A DNA stretch of 9,592 bases, taken from contig JADZET010000188.1 of the NCBI GenBank assembly GCA_020850375.1, positions 1 to 9,592 on the forward strand, written 5' to 3'. Shown one piece after another: positions 1-7,927 of the stretch (the first letter of the stretch is position 1; each line of letters begins with the position of its first letter). The notes below the pieces were generated by a model that saw only the letters and a list, made by a program, of their open reading frames with translations, was not told the DNA's origin and ran no database searches. Origin of the DNA: Phycisphaeraceae bacterium (GTDB lineage Bacteria > Planctomycetota > Phycisphaerae > Phycisphaerales > Phycisphaeraceae). The position numbers and the translations under genes were made by a program.

Positions 1-758
1 CCATGCACCTCGATCTGCCCGACCTGGATGTCCAGGTCCTCCCGCCGGTCGATGTGGTCGACCTGCCCGTCGCGCATCCACAGGATCCGGTCGGAGTTGA
101 TGAGCATCTTGTGATCGTGCGTGGCCGTGACGATCGTCACCCCGCGCTCCTGCGAGAGCTGCTTGAGCAGGCCGATGATGTCCGCCCCGGTCTTGAAGTC
201 CAGGTTGGCCGTCGGTTCGTCGGCCAGGATGATCGCCGGGTCGTTCACCAGCGCCCGCGCGATGGCCACACGCTGCTGCTGCCCGCCCGAGAGCTCGTCC
301 GGCCGATGGTCCAGGCGATGGCCCAGCCCCACGAGCTCGAGCACCTGCTTGGCCTGCTGCGTCGCCTCGTGCTCGCTGGCGCCGCCGAAGATCGCCGCCA
401 GCGACACGTTCCGCAACGCCGTCAGCGACCAGATCAGGTTGTACGCCTGGAAGATGTACCCGATGTAGTGGTTCCGCACATACGCCAGCTGCCGGCTGGT
501 GAGCCGGGTCAGGTCCAGCGGCCCGATGCTCACCGACCCGTTCGTCGGCACGTCCAGGGCGCCGATCATGTTGAACAGCGTCGTCTTGCCCGACCCGCTC
601 GGGCCCATGATCGACAGGTACTCGCCCCGCTTGATGTCGAAGCTCACGTCCCGCACGGCGTAGACGTCCTCGCCGCGCAGGTGGAACAGCTTGGAGATCT
701 TGTTGACCTCGATCAGCGTGGCGCCCTTGGGGATGTCTCGTGGGATGTTCTGGGTCAT
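1..758 (-). CDS. LolD/MacB-type ABC transporter ATP-binding protein, second copy (3' end outside window)
   Basis: Nucleotide-binding subunit that would power an FtsX-type permease from the cytoplasmic face. The visible 252 residues hold every ABC motif: Walker A GPSGSGKT at about 52-59, Q-loop IFQAYNL with Gln104, signature LSGGQQQ at 156-162, Walker B with IILADEPTANLD at 176-187, and the H-loop histidine at 214 in TATHDH. DEPTANLD and LSGGQQQRVAIARA are typical of the LolD/MacB/FtsE branch. The reading frame has no stop before the window edge. ATG at 758 is chosen because an in-frame TGA lies five codons upstream (773-771) with no other start between. No Shine-Dalgarno is visible, so coupling to the upstream gene is likely. 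It starts 35 bases after the OPT-like transporter gene. It is a paralogue of the ATPase at 7924-8727, and both run past the H-loop with a tail containing D/N-L-x-I-x-V/I-G-x-I. Its partner permease may lie just left of the window or be one of the permeases seen here. Family is sure; substrate unknown. Confidence 0.96.
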   Translation of the reverse strand, partial: MTQNIPRDIPKGATLIEVNKISKLFHLRGEDVYAVRDVSFDIKRGEYLSIMGPSGSGKTTLFNMIGALDVPTNGSVSIGPLDLTRLTSRQLAYVRNHYIGYIFQAYNLIWSLTALRNVSLAAIFGGASEHEATQQAKQVLELVGLGHRLDHRPDELSGGQQQRVAIARALVNDPAIILADEPTANLDFKTGADIIGLLKQLSQERGVTIVTATHDHKMLINSDRILWMRDGQVDHIDRREDLDIQVGQIEVH

Positions 759-793
759 GATCGGGTCGTGTCAGCGGTGGGGGGGGGAAGAAC
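759..793 (-). other. short intergenic gap with a 9-base C/G homopolymer
   Basis: This is the 35-base spacer between the OPT-like gene and the downstream ATPase gene. It holds an uninterrupted run of nine G on the plus strand (779-787), read as nine C in the transcript, about 20 bases before the ATPase start. No Shine-Dalgarno, hairpin or terminator-like T-run is visible, which supports read-through within one operon. Whether the tract varies in length is unknown. Confidence 0.6.
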
Positions 794-2866
794 TCAGAAC
801 GGCAGCTGGAAAACGCTCTTGACGAGGAACACAAAGCCGATGCCCAGCGTGGCGACCAGGCCCATGCCGCAGCTGAAGCCCGCCACGATGACCGGCACGT
901 ACTGCCGCCAGGCCAGCCCCAGCCGTTTCTGGAAGTAGTAGCGTCCGATCAGGGCCCCGATGAACTGCGGGATGATGGCGAAGGGCAACGCCTGGTTCAG
1001 CCCGCGGACGATGCCGTAGGTCAGGAAGATCGGCGCCCCGAGTGTGTTGAGCAGCCCGAACAGCAGGCCCCCGAACCCCAGCCCCCAGAGGATGTAATCC
1101 GCCCGCAACGCCTGCTCGGCCGTGCCGAAGCTCCCGAGCGTCAGCGAGTGGATGACGGCGTTGTTCTCGGCGTTGATCTCCCAGATCTGCTGGGCGAAGG
1201 GGTACTGGGCGCTGGGGATCGGCGCCAGCCCCCAGATGTAGTTGGCGAAGAACAGCGACGCCACGAGGATGATCGGCGTCAGCAGCAGCTCCGACTTCCA
1301 GATGCTCCAGAACTTCGTGCCCGTCAGCTCGCACTGCCGGTAGAAGACCGACATCGCGCCGTAGTTCTGCAGCGGCACGGGCAGGAACCAGACGTCCACC
1401 CCCTTGTAGCCCGAGAGGATGAAGGACGCCTCACGCACGAAGGGGATGTTGACCACCTCCCCGGCGATGCCCTCCATCCGGGCGGTGACGTAGCTGATCA
1501 CCGGCGTGTACAGGAAGCCGTAGAAGAGCATCACGATCATCACGCCGCGGTGCCAGTCGATCAACCACCCCGAGACCAGGATGTACGCCATGGTCGAGAG
1601 GACGTAGGTCAGCAGGATCAGCACGCTGGGCAGGTCCCCGCGTCCGCGCGGCGCCGCGTGCAGGGGGTTGGGCTCCTGCCCGCTCTCGCGGAGCTTGCGG
1701 CGGGCCTTGCGGAGCTTGATCAGCCCCTTGCTCACGGCCAGGAAGCCGACCACCGCGATGGCCAGCGACAGCCCGATGCTGAAGCTGAAGTAGAAGTCGA
1801 TGTTGTTCTTGTAGACCGTCGTCAGCAGCGGATCGTTGAAGTTCCAGGTGTGCAGGATGCCTTGATCACGCAGCAGAGGGTTGGCGATGAACGTGATGAT
1901 CATGCCGATGAACGTGCCCAGCACCGCGTAGAAGGGCAGCAGCATGCCGATCAGCAGCACGCCCAGGTCCAGCGAGATGCCCGTGGCCACCGCCGGCAGG
2001 ATGTGCTGCGTGCGGGCCGTCCAGTCCACGAACGGGATCGGCAGGATCGAGATCGGCGCCGCCAGCAGCGCCCCGGTGATCGTCGGCAGACCCAGGTACA
2101 GCAGCCCGAAGACCATCCCCATCAGACCGCCGATGGAGAACACCCGCCAACGCCAGCTCGTCGGGGCGTTGGGGTCCTTGTTCATGTCCTTCTCAGCCTT
2201 CTCCTCCTCCTGCTCCTCGGACAACGCCAGGATGCCCTGCGCCCCCAGCGGCGCCATCGGGAAGGGCAGACGCTCGATGTCGCTGGCCAGCCGGAACAGC
2301 CCGTACCCCAGGATCATGTTGTTGAGCCTGCCCATCACGGTCCCGAAGATCATCAGCCCGATCGCCGGCATCCACTGCCACATCAGGATCGATCGCTGCT
2401 CGAGCACCGCCGGATCATTCGGCGCGAACCACTTGGGCAGCGCCTCGGCGATCCCGCTGGCCTGGGCGGCGTTGGACTGGGCGTAGAACTGGTTCCACAG
2501 CATGCCCATGCCGCCGTCGAACCCGCTCGCCCCCCCGATCAGCGCCCCGGCGAGGTAGAAGAGCGTGAAGATCTCCGCCTTCTTGAGCACCTTGTTGGCC
2601 CGGCGGGCGACCTCAATAAACAGGATCAGCGTCACCCACTGCGCCGCCCCGCCGATCCCCGTGCCGGCGATCAGCCCCATGTACATCGACCCCGGCACCA
2701 TCACCAGGGCGACGAACAGGGCGCCGAGGAACGCCTGCCACGTGAAGCCGTCCTCGAACGTCTCGGGCGGCTGCATGAGGTTGCGGAACATCTCCAGTTC
2801 CGTGTCCCGACTCTTGACCGCGGGGTTGGCCGGCGGCTGGGGCTCGATGGTTGGCGGTGCACTCAC
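794..2866 (-). CDS. OPT-like polytopic membrane transporter (planctomycete 'peptide transporter' type)
   Basis: A 690-residue inner-membrane protein with roughly 13-15 hydrophobic helices by eye, for example near 44-70, 98-112, 163-190, 243-280, 296-329, 356-380, 411-462, 525-548, 591-612, 628-642 and 655-685. Length, helix number, the early GSMYMGLIAG glycine-rich segment and the LPFPMAPLGAQG motif (200-211) resemble the oligopeptide transporter (OPT) superfamily and the uncharacterised planctomycete/verrucomicrobial membrane proteins annotated as 'peptide transporter' (DUF6785/DUF6784 type). That assignment is from memory, and a true OPT identity is not proven. A highly charged loop (216-233, SEEQEEEKAEKD and following) and a basic loop (381-393) are probably cytoplasmic. 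The N-terminus (1-40) is soluble and proline-rich, with no signal peptide. The start is GTG at 2866, supported by GGAG seven bases upstream. It lies 36 bases after the giant permease gene and 35 bases before the second ATPase gene, so it sits inside an ABC operon although it is a secondary-carrier type. Likely role: import or export of small peptides or metal chelates (inference). Confidence 0.78.
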   Translation of the reverse strand: MSAPPTIEPQPPANPAVKSRDTELEMFRNLMQPPETFEDGFTWQAFLGALFVALVMVPGSMYMGLIAGTGIGGAAQWVTLILFIEVARRANKVLKKAEIFTLFYLAGALIGGASGFDGGMGMLWNQFYAQSNAAQASGIAEALPKWFAPNDPAVLEQRSILMWQWMPAIGLMIFGTVMGRLNNMILGYGLFRLASDIERLPFPMAPLGAQGILALSEEQEEEKAEKDMNKDPNAPTSWRWRVFSIGGLMGMVFGLLYLGLPTITGALLAAPISILPIPFVDWTARTQHILPAVATGISLDLGVLLIGMLLPFYAVLGTFIGMIITFIANPLLRDQGILHTWNFNDPLLTTVYKNNIDFYFSFSIGLSLAIAVVGFLAVSKGLIKLRKARRKLRESGQEPNPLHAAPRGRGDLPSVLILLTYVLSTMAYILVSGWLIDWHRGVMIVMLFYGFLYTPVISYVTARMEGIAGEVVNIPFVREASFILSGYKGVDVWFLPVPLQNYGAMSVFYRQCELTGTKFWSIWKSELLLTPIILVASLFFANYIWGLAPIPSAQYPFAQQIWEINAENNAVIHSLTLGSFGTAEQALRADYILWGLGFGGLLFGLLNTLGAPIFLTYGIVRGLNQALPFAIIPQFIGALIGRYYFQKRLGLAWRQYVPVIVAGFSCGMGLVATLGIGFVFLVKSVFQLPF

Positions 2867-2873
2867 GTCCCGT

Positions 2874-2877
2874 CTCC
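2874..2877 (-). promoter_or_regulatory. ribosome binding site of the OPT-like transporter gene
   Basis: The transcript reads GGAG, then seven bases, then GTG at 2866. This spacing decides the non-ATG start. The site lies in the 36-base gap after the giant permease stop (2903-2905). Confidence 0.65.
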
Positions 2878-2902
2878 GGGTAAGGGGTCACTGGTAGGGG
2901 GA

Positions 2903-5900
2903 TCAGACGCCCGCGCCTTGCGCGACCGGCTCGCCCTTGCGGCCGAGCTCCTCGAGGGTCTGCCGGCGATAGCCTTCGATCGCCTCGTTCGACAGCGTCC
3001 GCCACAGCAGGAACTGACGCCGCAGGTCATGCACGAACACACGGTTGGCCCGGTACCAGTCGGGCCTGGCGCCGCTGCGCCGCTCGGCCGCGATGGTCAC
3101 CTCGTCCACCCCCGGGATCTCCGACGGCGTGGCGGTCAGCCGGAACACCTCCGTCACGCCCAGGTCGAACGGCGCCAGGGCCAGCTCGGCCTCGAGCGTC
3201 AGGTGCTTCTCGTCGCCGACCTGCACGATGCGCGTGGCCGTGGTGGCGAAGATGCCCAGGCCCGCGTCGTCGTGCTGGCGGAAGTGCTCGGCCAGGAAGC
3301 TCACCACCCCCGTGATGTCGTACGACGAGACCGTAAACGGGAACTTCATCCGGATCAGGTCGTCCTGCGCCGGGGGCATCTTCCAGGCCCGCGCCAGCCC
3401 GGGGTTGGCGCTCCGCGACGCCCGCACCGCCGGGTAGATCGCCGAGACCATCACCGTGGCCATCACCACGCCGATGGCGAACATCGAGTTGGTCGAGGAG
3501 AAATTGATCGACGGCGTCTGGATCCACCCGAGCTTGGCCAGCCCCGCCGCTCCCTGGGCCACCGCCTGCGCGAGCAATTGCCCGCCCATCCCCCCGATCA
3601 CCGCGTACACCGCCGCCTCGGCGAAGAACAGGAAACCCACGTGCGCCGGCCCCAGGCCCAGGGCGCTGAAGGTGTAGATCTCCTTCTCGCGGTCGGTGAT
3701 GCTCCCGAGCATCGTCCCGAAAATGATCAGCCCCCCCAGCAGGATCGGCACCACCAGGGCCATGCCGCCCGAGACCTCCGTCAGCGTCGTGAAGAACAGG
3801 CGGTAGACGCCCTGCTCGGTGCGGGTCCAGACCGGCACCGACGTCAGCTGCGCCAGCGCGTCGCCGCGCTCGCCCGCGTCGAGCTGGCCCCGGGGATAGA
3901 GGGGCACGACATGCAGGTTGCCCCCGAGGAGCCTGACCCTCTTGCCCGAGGTGATGGCCACCTGGTTGGGGCTCAGCCGCTGGAAGTCGCGCTGGATGCG
4001 GTCGTCCGTCTGGGCCGCCTGCTGGGCGCCGCTGGCCCGCTCGGCCTCGAAGGCCACGAAGTCCACCGGCAGGATCGATCGGCCGTCGAGGTGGCGCAGA
4101 CGCTGCAACGCCGAGATGTCGATCGCTCCCGCGAAGCTCAGACGCATGCCGTCGACCATCACCGGGTCGCCTGGCCGCAGGCTCAACTGCTCCTGAAGCA
4201 GACGCGGCAGGTACACCCCGCCCTCGGCCAGGGCCTTCTTCTTGGCCTCGGTGTCACGGCCCTCGAGCGCCAGGGCCAGGTCCGGCCAGAAGTCCATCTC
4301 GGTCGGGTCGAAACCCATCACGGCGTCGACGCTCAGCGCCTTGCCGTTGTCGGCCCGCGCGATGCTCGTCTGCGCGTCGGTCCGCTGCAGCCGCACCTTC
4401 CACCAGTGGCCCATCGCCAGCGCGTGCGTCTGGGCCGGGTCGCCCAGCAGACGTTCTATCTGGCGATCCGACAGCGAGGAGTAGTCGAGCTTGCGCAGGA
4501 AGATCGCCGCCGTCTGGCCCTGCGCCGTCGGCCCCTCGTAGACGCGACGCACCCCCATCTGGCTCGACAGCGACGCGAAGCACAGGATCGTGAACGTCAG
4601 CATCACCACCGTCACCGCCGTCAGCGTCGTCCGCAGCGGCCGCCGACGCATCGTCGACATGCCCATCCCCACCGCCGCCAGCAGCGTCCCCATGGCCGAG
4701 ACCTCCACCCGGTGACGCGCCCCGCCCTGGCCCTGGCTCTCCATCAGTTGATCGCGGAACTTGCGCATGATGATGAAGCTCACCAGTGACGACAGCAGGA
4801 TGATCGCGAACGCCAGCAGGATCATCACCGGCGCCTGCGCGATGGCGAACCCCGGGTGCATCAGGTAGAGCAGCCCGAACGTCACCAGGAAACAGCCGGC
4901 GAAACCCGCCAGCCGCCCGTACACCGTGCTGCGGCAGAACAGCAGCCGCTCGAGCGAGAAGGCGAACGGGATCGCCAGCAGCAGCAGCGCGACGATCCCG
5001 TTGATCAGGTCGTTCATGGCCGCTCGCAGCGGCGTGTAGACCTGACGGCTCAGCGCCAGCGCCTGGGCCACCGCGGACTGCTCGGTGGCCAGGGACTCGT
5101 CGGCGCCGACCGCGACATCCCCGCCCTCACCCGCGGGGGAGGCCGCCTCCGGGCCGGCTTCGTGCAGCAGTCGGCCGGCCCGGCTGTGAAGTCGTTCGAG
5201 GTCGGGAAGGATCACGCCGCCGCGCCGCAGTGTGGCGAGCCGTCCCTCGTTCAGCGCCCAGAGGTCCGCCGCGGTGCCCGCGTCCGCAGGCCAGGGCAGG
5301 AGCATCTTCGAGGCCGGCACACCCATCCCCTCGGGCGCCCCGGGCGTGACCCCGAGCACGATCGCCCCGTCGGGCTGCACGATCTTGAATCGCGCCTCGC
5401 CGCGAGCTCCCTCGGCCTGGAGGTCGAAGCGGTGGGCGTAGAAGAAGGCCACGTCGTTGGCCTGGCCCATCAGGCTGCGGTTCGTGCGCAGGTCGGCGTT
5501 GGACACCGCACGCAGGACGCGCAGGCCGTTGGCCTGGTAGTCCTTGCCCCGCTGCGTCTGGACGATCACGAAGCCCTGCCCGGGGAACAGCTCGCTGCGG
5601 CCCGTGCCGGGATCGACGACATAGCTCGATGCCCGGTTGTTGATCGCCGAGACCTGGCCATGGCCGTCGAACATCGCGGCCAACCGGTGGTAGTGGATGT
5701 AGTCCCCGCCGTGGACGCCCACGAGGCTGATCCGCCCGTTGGCATCGGTCGGCTCGATGACCACCGGGTCGTAGTCCGGGATCAACACATACCCGGCCAG
5801 CGGGGCCCAGGGGTCGTTCGAGAACCAGCTCTCGCTGGGCCACGTCGCCGTGACAGCCCCGGCGGCCGGCCAGTCCTCGGTGAGGCTGCCGGTCGAGCGG

Positions 5901-7927
5901 AGAATGGCCATGTCGCCCATGATCTGGTTGGGCGACCAGTCGGGTCGGTAGGTCTTGGTCACGTTCTGGAACAGCCGCGGCAGGCTCACGTCCGGCGAGT
6001 CGACGATGCGCGACAGCAGCGCCCCGGCCGACCGGGCCTGGGTGTGGATCCGCCGCCAGTCCAGGTGCGCCAGGTCATCGACCGGCAGCCCCTGGCGGGG
6101 GCGTTCGTCGTAGCCCGTCATGATCGACAGGCCGTAGAAGCCGAAGCTGCTGGCCACGGCGCCGCTGGGCATGAACTGCCGCGCCGCGAACGTGCCGCCG
6201 TAGTCCGGGTCGTCGATCGGCCGCGAGTCGAACCCGTCGATGCCGGACGAATCCTCCCCTGAACCACCGGGATGGCCCCCCGCGGGGGCCGCCAGCCGTC
6301 CGATGACCGACAGCAGGCGCTTGTGCAGGCCCGGCGTGTCGACGTTGGCCGCCTGACGGGTCCAGAAGAACAGACGTTTGGCCGAGTGCCCCGCCACCGT
6401 GCTCCACGTCGGCCCCTGGTCGGAGAGGTCGAAGTTCGCGTGCAGGATGATCCACCGCCCGGCCGCGAGCCGGCGCAGGGCCTGACGCTGTTGGTCCATC
6501 GCCGAGAGCCGATGCAATTCCTCGAGCCGTTGGCTGATCCGCTGCCCGACGGCCTGACGCAGGTCGGCGGCGTTGTCGCGGATCATCGGCTTCTGACGCT
6601 CGATCTGGTCGGCCGACCACAGCGGGTTGGAGTGGGCCAGGCTCTGGGCCACGGCCTGATCGAGGTCGGCGGGGTCGAAGCTCGTCGGCGACCGGCTGGC
6701 ATTGTTCAGCACCCGGCGGAACTCGTCCCAGCGGTTGCGGCTGTCCTGAAGCTCGGCCATCTGGCCCCTGTGCTCCTCCGAGGCCTCGGTGGCGGTCTCG
6801 GCCAGACGCATCCGCGCCAGCTCGTCGTTGACGGCCGTGCGCACCCGTTGGGCCTCGCGATCGAGCATCTGGATGAGATTGCTCACCTGCTGCCGCGTCG
6901 GCGTCGTGCCCGGGGCGCTGATCAGGAACTGACGCATCTGCCCGAGCATCGCCTGCTCGTCGCGGTGGTCCCCGGTGAGCGTCTCCGAGACATCATCGTC
7001 CATGCACAGGGCGTCGTACACCAGACGCGCGCCCTGGTCGCTGCGGGCGTGATTGTTCAGGAAAAGAGCCAGCACGTCGCGCTTGGGCCGCTCCCTGACC
7101 ATCCCCTCGAGGGTGTGCAGAAGGGCGGCGACGTTGGCCGCGCCCGTGGCGTTGGGCGAGGCGTCGGGCACGTCACCGAAGCTGTCCAGGTCAGCCGCGA
7201 GGATGACCAGTTCCGGCTCGACGCGGGCCTCGACGAAGCCCGGGTCCGAGCCCGGGATCAGCGCCGCGAGGTTCGTCGCCGTGCCCAGCGCCCAGGTGAC
7301 CCGGCTGACGATCGTCGCCTCGGGCAGGTCGCGGTGCAGGTCCAGCCCCCCGAGCGTCGACGGCGGGGCGTAGAACCGCAGCAGGTTGGCGGGCATCACC
7401 TGGTGCTTGGCGTTCTGAACCTGCGGGCCGTCGCCGAGGAAGATCACCGCCTTGGCCCCCATGGCCATGGCATCCACCCAGTTCTGCAGGCAGTCGTAGT
7501 CCAGGACCACGATCGCCCCTTCGGGCGACCGGCCGCCGTACTCGGCCAGCGTGCCCGAGCCCGCGTAGATCACCGGCCCGCTGACCCCCTCCGGCCCGGT
7601 CGAGGGCGGGACGATCAGGTTCGGCCGCATCGGCAGCAGCGGGTACTTCTTGTCGCCGATCCGCAGCTCGCATTGGAGCACCTTCGTCTGCCAGACCGGC
7701 ATCTCCATCCGCAGCACCTGCTCGACCCCCATCGCACGCAGACGCTGCTCGACGTAGCTCACCGCGGCCTCGCCCTCGGCGGTGCCCGCCAGGCGGTGCG
7801 GCGCCGCGGTCAGCGCCTGGATGTCAGCCAGGAACGACCTCTCGTCGGCCGTCAGCGACTCGGCCGCGACCGAGAAGCACAACAGGCCCGCGATCAGCAC
7901 GAGGAGCATGTCACGCCAACGCATCAT
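2903..7927 (-). CDS. giant FtsX/MacB-type ABC permease fused to a degenerate M28-peptidase-like ectodomain
   Basis: A 1674-residue envelope protein. Order of parts: signal peptide 1-22 (likely cut after VAA); M28-type N-terminal helix 28-70 with PHRLAGTAEGE; a PA-like insert about 110-170; first M28 half 216-305; Glu/Arg/Gln-rich helical, probably coiled-coil insert about 320-485; second M28 half about 486-645; beta-rich region about 705-880 with TDANGRISLVGV (727-738), like carboxypeptidase-regulatory domains; three extra helices about 970-992, 1004-1023 and 1031-1054; then a full FtsX permease: helix 1098-1121, periplasmic domain 1122-1378, helices 1385-1409, 1427-1455 and 1482-1503 with SITDREKEIYTFSALGLGP and YPAVRASRSANP; and a soluble tail 1520-1674. 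Basic residues at RRRPLRT (1094-1100) and RKFRDQ (1055-1060) fit a periplasmic ectodomain and a cytoplasmic tail. Zinc and catalytic positions of M28 look lost: His to Asp246, Asp to Pro258, the Glu-Glu pair to His293-Ala294, last His to Gly613; only Asp248 and perhaps Asp500 remain. The start ATG overlaps the ATPase stop (ATGA) and has a strong GGAGG. It probably partners the upstream ATPase. The FtsX part is certain and the M28 fold likely; inactivity is inferred. Confidence 0.93.
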   Translation of the reverse strand: MMRWRDMLLVLIAGLLCFSVAAESLTADERSFLADIQALTAAPHRLAGTAEGEAAVSYVEQRLRAMGVEQVLRMEMPVWQTKVLQCELRIGDKKYPLLPMRPNLIVPPSTGPEGVSGPVIYAGSGTLAEYGGRSPEGAIVVLDYDCLQNWVDAMAMGAKAVIFLGDGPQVQNAKHQVMPANLLRFYAPPSTLGGLDLHRDLPEATIVSRVTWALGTATNLAALIPGSDPGFVEARVEPELVILAADLDSFGDVPDASPNATGAANVAALLHTLEGMVRERPKRDVLALFLNNHARSDQGARLVYDALCMDDDVSETLTGDHRDEQAMLGQMRQFLISAPGTTPTRQQVSNLIQMLDREAQRVRTAVNDELARMRLAETATEASEEHRGQMAELQDSRNRWDEFRRVLNNASRSPTSFDPADLDQAVAQSLAHSNPLWSADQIERQKPMIRDNAADLRQAVGQRISQRLEELHRLSAMDQQRQALRRLAAGRWIILHANFDLSDQGPTWSTVAGHSAKRLFFWTRQAANVDTPGLHKRLLSVIGRLAAPAGGHPGGSGEDSSGIDGFDSRPIDDPDYGGTFAARQFMPSGAVASSFGFYGLSIMTGYDERPRQGLPVDDLAHLDWRRIHTQARSAGALLSRIVDSPDVSLPRLFQNVTKTYRPDWSPNQIMGDMAILRSTGSLTEDWPAAGAVTATWPSESWFSNDPWAPLAGYVLIPDYDPVVIEPTDANGRISLVGVHGGDYIHYHRLAAMFDGHGQVSAINNRASSYVVDPGTGRSELFPGQGFVIVQTQRGKDYQANGLRVLRAVSNADLRTNRSLMGQANDVAFFYAHRFDLQAEGARGEARFKIVQPDGAIVLGVTPGAPEGMGVPASKMLLPWPADAGTAADLWALNEGRLATLRRGGVILPDLERLHSRAGRLLHEAGPEAASPAGEGGDVAVGADESLATEQSAVAQALALSRQVYTPLRAAMNDLINGIVALLLLAIPFAFSLERLLFCRSTVYGRLAGFAGCFLVTFGLLYLMHPGFAIAQAPVMILLAFAIILLSSLVSFIIMRKFRDQLMESQGQGGARHRVEVSAMGTLLAAVGMGMSTMRRRPLRTTLTAVTVVMLTFTILCFASLSSQMGVRRVYEGPTAQGQTAAIFLRKLDYSSLSDRQIERLLGDPAQTHALAMGHWWKVRLQRTDAQTSIARADNGKALSVDAVMGFDPTEMDFWPDLALALEGRDTEAKKKALAEGGVYLPRLLQEQLSLRPGDPVMVDGMRLSFAGAIDISALQRLRHLDGRSILPVDFVAFEAERASGAQQAAQTDDRIQRDFQRLSPNQVAITSGKRVRLLGGNLHVVPLYPRGQLDAGERGDALAQLTSVPVWTRTEQGVYRLFFTTLTEVSGGMALVVPILLGGLIIFGTMLGSITDREKEIYTFSALGLGPAHVGFLFFAEAAVYAVIGGMGGQLLAQAVAQGAAGLAKLGWIQTPSINFSSTNSMFAIGVVMATVMVSAIYPAVRASRSANPGLARAWKMPPAQDDLIRMKFPFTVSSYDITGVVSFLAEHFRQHDDAGLGIFATTATRIVQVGDEKHLTLEAELALAPFDLGVTEVFRLTATPSEIPGVDEVTIAAERRSGARPDWYRANRVFVHDLRRQFLLWRTLSNEAIEGYRRQTLEELGRKGEPVAQGAGV
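5125..5142. repeat. GC-rich imperfect palindrome inside the giant permease gene
   Basis: An 18-base near-palindrome centred between 5133 and 5134 has arms of nine with one A-G mismatch. It encodes part of the low-complexity linker SPAGEGG (about 930-936) between the beta region and the first membrane helix. It may be a chance product of Gly/Pro codons in GC-rich DNA or a remnant of a short inserted element. Confidence 0.35.
6274..6290. repeat. perfect 7-base inverted repeat inside the giant permease gene
   Basis: GGCCCCC and GGGGGCC flank a three-base CGC loop. The element falls in a Gly/Pro/Ala-rich stretch (about 546-560, LAAPAGGHPGGSG) that interrupts the second M28 half. The origin is unknown, and chance is possible in such GC-rich DNA. 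Confidence 0.4.

Noticed and set aside
1148..4789. 1213-codon open frame on the plus strand, antisense to the OPT-like gene and the giant permease gene
   Set aside because: Its protein is rich in Arg, His, Gln, Asp and Pro with few hydrophobic segments and no recognisable domain. It is the expected antisense shadow of high-GC coding DNA and runs across the junction of two well-supported genes.
4856..6262. 468-codon plus-strand open frame
   Set aside because: Antisense shadow of the beta region and membrane helices of the giant permease; no motif or plausible start context.
6274..6290. Rho-independent terminator
   Set aside because: The hairpin is inside an intact coding frame and has no following T-run on either strand.
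7862..7890. Lipobox at Cys17 of the giant permease signal peptide
   Set aside because: The residues before Cys are Gly-Leu-Leu. The -1 position should be Gly, Ala or Ser, so signal peptidase I cleavage after VAA is more likely.
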